In this document: positions 1 through 5,073 of the stretch, in pieces | How positions within the stretch are numbered: the stretch's first letter is position 1 | Layout: each line of letters begins with the position of its first letter | Assembly: GCA_028290325.1 (NCBI GenBank) | Contig: JAQGJY010000285.1 | Location: 1 to 5,073, forward strand | Length of the DNA stretch: 5,073 nt | Direction: 5' to 3' | Origin: Tardiphaga sp. | Lineage (GTDB): Bacteria; Pseudomonadota; Alphaproteobacteria; Rhizobiales; Xanthobacteraceae | Made by a program: the position numbers and the translations under genes | The notes under the pieces: generated by a model | The model's input: only the letters and a program-made list of their open reading frames with translations | Told to the model about the DNA's origin: nothing | Database searches by the model: none

Positions 1-70
1 CTGCGACAGAGCGCGCCAGCTGCCGCGTCATGTTGCACCTGCGCGCGCGCCATGTTAGCAAAGCCGCGAT

Positions 71-94
71 TTTGACGGGCTGGATTTGACCGGC
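71..94 (+). promoter_or_regulatory. Tandem TTTGAC boxes, possible -35 region of the atp operon
   Basis: Two near-identical decamers, TTTGACGGGC at 71-80 and TTTGACCGGC at 85-94, are spaced 14 bases start to start. Each contains a TTGAC core like a sigma-70 -35 element. No good -10 hexamer lies 16 to 18 bases after either one, so this is only a candidate promoter or a regulator-binding direct repeat. It lies about 100 bases upstream of atpH, a plausible distance for the operon promoter. Confidence 0.2.
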
Positions 95-178
95 GCGGTT
101 CGAAATCGAAGTCCCGCTTGAATTCCAAGGGCTTGCGTCGCCAGAGCGACGGTTTCCTCCTTGCGGATTTGACAGCTT

Positions 179-184
179 GAAGAG
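179..184 (+). promoter_or_regulatory. Ribosome-binding site deciding the atpH start
   Basis: GAAGAG lies 7 bases before the GTG at 192 and is a fair Shine-Dalgarno sequence. The alternative in-frame TTG at 177 has no purine-rich stretch in front of it; the bases before it include the pyrimidine run CCTCCTT at 156-162. The site therefore favours GTG 192, which also gives the N-terminus MAAEDPSVSG that I recall for AtpH of this bacterial group. Confidence 0.5.
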
Positions 185-191
185 CGAAGTA

Positions 192-751
192 GTGGCAGCA
201 GAAGATCCGTCGGTTTCCGGAGTGTCCGGCCGTTATGCAACGGCCTTGTTCGAACTCGCGCGCGACGAAAAATCCGTCGATGTCGTGAAGGCCGATCTGA
301 ATCGCTTCGCTGCGATGCTGGCCGACAGTCCCGACCTCACGCGTCTCGTTCGCAGTCCGGTGTTCTCGACCGATGTGCAGGGCAAGGCGCTTACCGCCGT
401 CCTCGACAAGTCGGACATCTCCGGCATCACCGCGAAATTTCTTAAAGTCCTCACCGCCAACCGCCGGCTGTTTGCCGTGACCGACGTGATCCGCGCTTAC
501 GGCGCGCTGGTCGCGACGTTCAAGGGTGAGGCCACGGCCGACGTCACCGTCGCCGAAGCGCTCAGCGACAAGAATCTCGACGCCCTCAAGTCCGCGCTGA
601 AATCAGTGTCGGGCAAGGACGTTGCGCTCAACGTGAAGATCGATCCGTCCATCATTGGCGGGCTTGTCGTCAAGCTCGGCAGCCGCATGGTGGACAGCTC
701 ACTTCGCACCAAACTCAACTCGATCAAGCACGCGATGAAAGAGGCAGGCTG

Positions 752-752
<1 letters not shown>
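192..752 (+). CDS. atpH: F1F0 ATP synthase subunit delta (OSCP-like)
   Basis: The delta subunit (homologue of mitochondrial OSCP) joins the top of the alpha3-beta3 head to the peripheral stalk on the cytoplasmic side of the inner membrane. From the GTG start the protein has 186 residues, close to the usual 175 to 190. The N-terminal helical domain begins with VSGRYATALFELA (about residues 11-23). The C-terminal family signature IGGLVVKLGSRMVDSS lies at 155-170 and is followed by the basic tail ending KHAMKEAG. GTG at 192 is preferred over TTG at 177 (which would add five residues) because of the GAAGAG site and the remembered family N-terminus. Its TGA stop shares one base with the atpA ATG, and AGAGG at 740-744 inside its end serves as the atpA ribosome-binding site, so the two genes are probably translationally coupled. 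Nothing is truncated or frameshifted. Confidence 0.96.
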
Positions 753-2284
<1,532 letters not shown>

Positions 2285-2290
2285 GGCCGT

Positions 2291-2399
2291 CCGGCCGGCA
2301 CCAAGCGCGTCTCGTGCTTGATGGTCCGGCCATCCACGTCTTTCCGACGTGAGTGATTGCAGCAAGACGTGGATGCCCGGCACAAGGCCGGGCATGACG
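2291..2399. repeat. Composite REP-like palindromic element between atpA and atpG
   Basis: Three inverted repeats are packed into about 105 bases. GGCCGG at 2293-2298 pairs with CCGGCC at 2326-2331 and encloses an inner stem, CAAGCGCG at 2302-2309 with CGTGCTTG at 2313-2320 (one G-U pair). CATCCACGTCTT at 2331-2342 is an exact inverted copy of AAGACGTGGATG at 2364-2375. ATGCCCGGC at 2373-2381 pairs exactly with GCCGGGCAT at 2387-2395 around ACAAG. The block GTGGATGCCCGGCACAAGGC continuing to GGGCATGACG strongly resembles dispersed palindromes I recall from Bradyrhizobium-like genomes. Read on the minus strand it gives the peptide VMPGLVPGIHV, often seen in spurious ORFs from such repeats. No T-run follows any stem, so it is not a classical intrinsic terminator. 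It may affect mRNA processing or stability. Confidence 0.8.
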
Positions 2400-2412
2400 A
2401 ACGAGAGGTTTG

Positions 2413-2434
2413 CGATTGGATGAGCATCCGATCG
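2413..2434 (+). promoter_or_regulatory. Hairpin immediately before the atpG ribosome-binding site
   Basis: CGATTGGAT at 2413-2421 pairs with ATCCGATCG at 2426-2434 around the tetraloop GAGC, giving nine pairs of which one is G-U (2417 with 2430). The stem ends two bases before the GGGGA at 2437-2441 that probably serves as the atpG ribosome-binding site. It is separate from the REP-like element upstream. A stem here could protect the 5' end of a processed atpG mRNA or tune gamma translation. The function is inferred; only the pairing is seen. Confidence 0.55.
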
Positions 2435-2447
2435 TCGGGGACTGAGA

Positions 2448-3326
2448 ATGGCTTCTCTTAAAGACATGCGCGTCCGCATCGCCTCGACCAAGGCGACGCA
2501 GAAGATCACCAAGGCCATGCAGATGGTCGCGGCCTCCAAACTGCGCCGCGCGCAGCTGGCTGCCGAAGCCGCGCGGCCCTACGCCGAGCGCATGGATGCC
2601 GTGATCGCCAACATCGCCGGCGCGATGACAGGCGGCGTGAGCCCCGTGCTGATGGCCGGCACCGGCAACGACAAGGTCCACCTGTTTCTGGTCTGCACCG
2701 GCGAGCGCGGCCTCTCCGGCGCGTTCAACTCCTCGATCGTGCGTCTGGCTCGCGAGCGCGCCTTGGCGCTGATGAACCAGGGCAAACAGGTCAAGTTTTT
2801 CTGCGTCGGCCGCAAAGGCTACGAGCAGCTGCGCCGGACCTTCGACAAGCAGATCATCGAGCACGTCGAGTTGCGCTCGGTGCGCCAGCTCGGTTTCGTC
2901 AACGCCGACGATATCGCCAAGAAAGTCATCGCGCGCTTTCATGCCGGTGAATTCGATATCTGCTCGCTGTTCTACTCGCGCTTCAAGTCGGTGATCGCGC
3001 AGGTTCCAACCGCGCAGCAGATCATCCCGCTGGTCGTCGAGGCACCAAAGGCCGCCGCGAATTCGCCGACGCCCGCTTACGACTACGAGCCCGCCGAGGA
3101 CGAAATTCTCGACACCCTGCTGCCGCGCAACCTCGCGGTGCAGATCTTCCGCGCGCTGCTTGAAAACAATGCGTCGTTCTATGGCGCGCAGATGAGCGCG
3201 ATGGACAACGCGACGCGCAACGCCGGCGACATGATCCGCAAGCAGACGCTGATCTACAACCGCACGCGGCAGGCGATGATCACGAAGGAGCTGATCGAAA
3301 TCATCTCCGGCGCCGAAGCGATCTGA
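2448..3326 (+). CDS. atpG: F1F0 ATP synthase subunit gamma
   Basis: Gamma is the central rotor shaft inside the alpha3-beta3 hexamer and couples rotation of the membrane c-ring to catalysis. The protein has 292 residues (E. coli has 287). The N-terminal shaft helix contains KITKAMQMVAASKLRRAQ at 19-36, including the conserved Met at 24 (E. coli Met23). The C-terminal helix carries the signature AMDNATRNAG at 251-260 and ends ITKELIEIISGAEAI. The middle Rossmann-like domain includes ERGLSGAFNSS, and a Pro/Ala/acid-rich loop lies at about 198-217, where gamma subunits vary. The ATG at 2448 follows GGGGA by 6 bases. Unlike the overlapping atpH-atpA pair, it is separated from atpA by 163 bases of structured DNA. 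Gamma is needed at one copy per three alpha and beta, so reduced output here would make sense, but that is inference. Confidence 0.98.
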   Translation: MASLKDMRVRIASTKATQKITKAMQMVAASKLRRAQLAAEAARPYAERMDAVIANIAGAMTGGVSPVLMAGTGNDKVHLFLVCTGERGLSGAFNSSIVRLARERALALMNQGKQVKFFCVGRKGYEQLRRTFDKQIIEHVELRSVRQLGFVNADDIAKKVIARFHAGEFDICSLFYSRFKSVIAQVPTAQQIIPLVVEAPKAAANSPTPAYDYEPAEDEILDTLLPRNLAVQIFRALLENNASFYGAQMSAMDNATRNAGDMIRKQTLIYNRTRQAMITKELIEIISGAEAI

Positions 3327-3354
3327 CGACAACGCGAGAGCAGGACAAGCAATC

Positions 3355-3759
3355 ATGGCTTATGTGACCTCGGCGACAACCAAAGGCGGCCGCAACGGCC
3401 GTGCGATGCTCGACAACGGCGCGCTGGCGCTGGCAATGGCCGCCCCGAAAGAGATCGGCGGCGCCGGCGACGGCCACAATCCCGAGCAATTGTTCGCGCT
3501 CGGCTACTCCGCGTGTTTCGGTCAGGCCATTCTTGTTCTGGCCAAGAAACACGAATTGGATGGTCAGGCCGCGAAGATCACTTGCGAGGTGACGCTCGAC
3601 CAGAAGGACGGCGGCTTCTCGCTGTCGGCCGAGTTGAAGGTCTCGATCCCTGGCGCCGACAAGGACAAGGTGACGGCGCTGGTCGAGGAAGCCCACACCA
3701 TCTGCCCCTATTCCAAGGCGACGAAGGGCAACATGCCCGTCAAGCTGACCGTCATCTAA
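3355..3759 (+). CDS. ohr: Organic hydroperoxide resistance protein, Ohr/OsmC family
   Basis: This is a predicted cytoplasmic thiol peroxidase that reduces organic and lipid hydroperoxides, with lipoyl proteins as the known electron donors for the family. The 134 residues match the compact Ohr length. The motif NPEQLFALGYSACF (42-55) holds the peroxidatic Cys54 and Glu44; HTICPYSKATKGN (114-126) holds the resolving Cys117; Arg16 in GGRNGRA fits the conserved active-site arginine. The forms GYSACF and CPYS(N/K)AT-(R/K)GN indicate the Ohr rather than the OsmC subfamily. An additional Cys77 is present. The ATG lies 28 bases after the atpG stop, with AGGA at 3342-3345 nine bases upstream, so it is probably co-transcribed with atpG. 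No ohrR-type regulator is visible nearby. Its position between atpG and atpD is unusual, since these genes are normally adjacent. No frameshift is seen and base composition looks like that of its neighbours. Confidence 0.93.
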   Translation: MAYVTSATTKGGRNGRAMLDNGALALAMAAPKEIGGAGDGHNPEQLFALGYSACFGQAILVLAKKHELDGQAAKITCEVTLDQKDGGFSLSAELKVSIPGADKDKVTALVEEAHTICPYSKATKGNMPVKLTVI

Positions 3760-3763
3760 TCAA

Positions 3764-3815
3764 GAGCGCATGATCTTTTCCGAAATCCGGTCTCCGCTTT
3801 CGGGTTCACGCGCGC
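3764..3815. repeat. Degenerate rhizobial-type palindromic repeat between ohr and atpD
   Basis: GCGCATGA at 3766-3773 pairs with TCACGCGC at 3806-3813 in seven of eight positions. Inside it, CCGAAA at 3780-3785 pairs with TTTCGG at 3798-3803 around a 12-base loop. The order CATGATCTTTTCCGAAA, CCGGT, TTTCGGG, then a decayed copy of the ATCATGC arm matches a dispersed palindrome I recall as common in Rhizobiales intergenic regions. It is unrelated in sequence to the atpA-atpG element. No T-run follows, so strong termination is unlikely. atpD begins 32 bases after it with its own strong AAGGAG site at 3831-3836. Confidence 0.7.
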
Positions 3816-3845
3816 AACTAAATCCGATTGAAGGAGAGACTTCTC

Positions 3846-5073
<1,228 letters not shown>

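Larger units (their letters stand above)
1..191. other. Leader upstream of the atp operon, no supported gene
   Basis: No reading frame here can be supported as a gene. The three + frames end in stops before position 115, and their residues resemble no C-terminus I recognise. On the minus strand, ATG codons at 53-51 and 31-29 open frames that run off the window's left edge. Only about 10 to 17 residues are visible, with low-complexity Ala/Arg content, so a divergent upstream gene is possible but unproven. The stretch should hold the promoter of the F1 operon. It contains three TTTGAC sequences (71-76, 85-90, 168-173) but no convincing -10 partner. Confidence 0.5.

Noticed and set aside
1..53. 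Start of a divergent minus-strand gene (ATG at 53-51 or 31-29)
   Set aside because: Only 10 to 17 residues are visible, the start is ambiguous, and the residues match no family that I recognise. It is not enough to call a gene.
156..162. CCTCCTT pyrimidine run that could mask a ribosome-binding site in the atpH leader
   Set aside because: It is complementary to an ideal Shine-Dalgarno sequence, but the atpH site GAAGAG is not a good match to it, so no convincing masking stem forms.
2293..2395. Intrinsic terminator after atpA
   Set aside because: The stems are strong but none is followed by a T-run, and essential atp genes continue directly downstream.

Overview
This window is the F1-ATPase gene cluster of an alphaproteobacterium. 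Protein wording in AtpH, AtpA and AtpG, the high GC content and the type of intergenic repeats all point to the Bradyrhizobium/Rhodopseudomonas/Afipia group (Nitrobacteraceae). The family assignment is an inference from remembered sequences; no search was run. All supported genes lie on the + strand.

Layout: 1-191 is an apparently non-coding leader. Next come atpH (delta, 192-752), atpA (alpha, 752-2284, sharing one base with atpH), a 163-base gap filled with palindromic structure (2285-2447), and atpG (gamma, 2448-3326). A small peroxidase gene of the Ohr subfamily of OsmC proteins follows (3355-3759), then an 86-base gap with a second, different palindromic repeat (3760-3845), and finally atpD (beta, 3846 to beyond the window end, 409 codons visible). 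atpC (epsilon) would be expected just downstream. The F0 genes are absent, as expected for alphaproteobacteria, where F0 and F1 genes form separate operons.

The Atp proteins form the catalytic F1 head: alpha3-beta3 hexamer, gamma shaft and delta peripheral-stalk connector. The nucleotide-binding motifs of alpha and beta are intact, and nothing suggests a degenerate or specialised ATPase. The unusual points are the ohr gene placed between atpG and atpD, which breaks the usual atpHAGDC order, and the two unrelated REP-like palindromic elements. These elements bracket the atpG-ohr block. A separate strong hairpin sits immediately before the atpG ribosome-binding site. I see no evidence of an undescribed multi-gene system. 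The long minus-strand ORFs are shadows of the high-GC atp genes.
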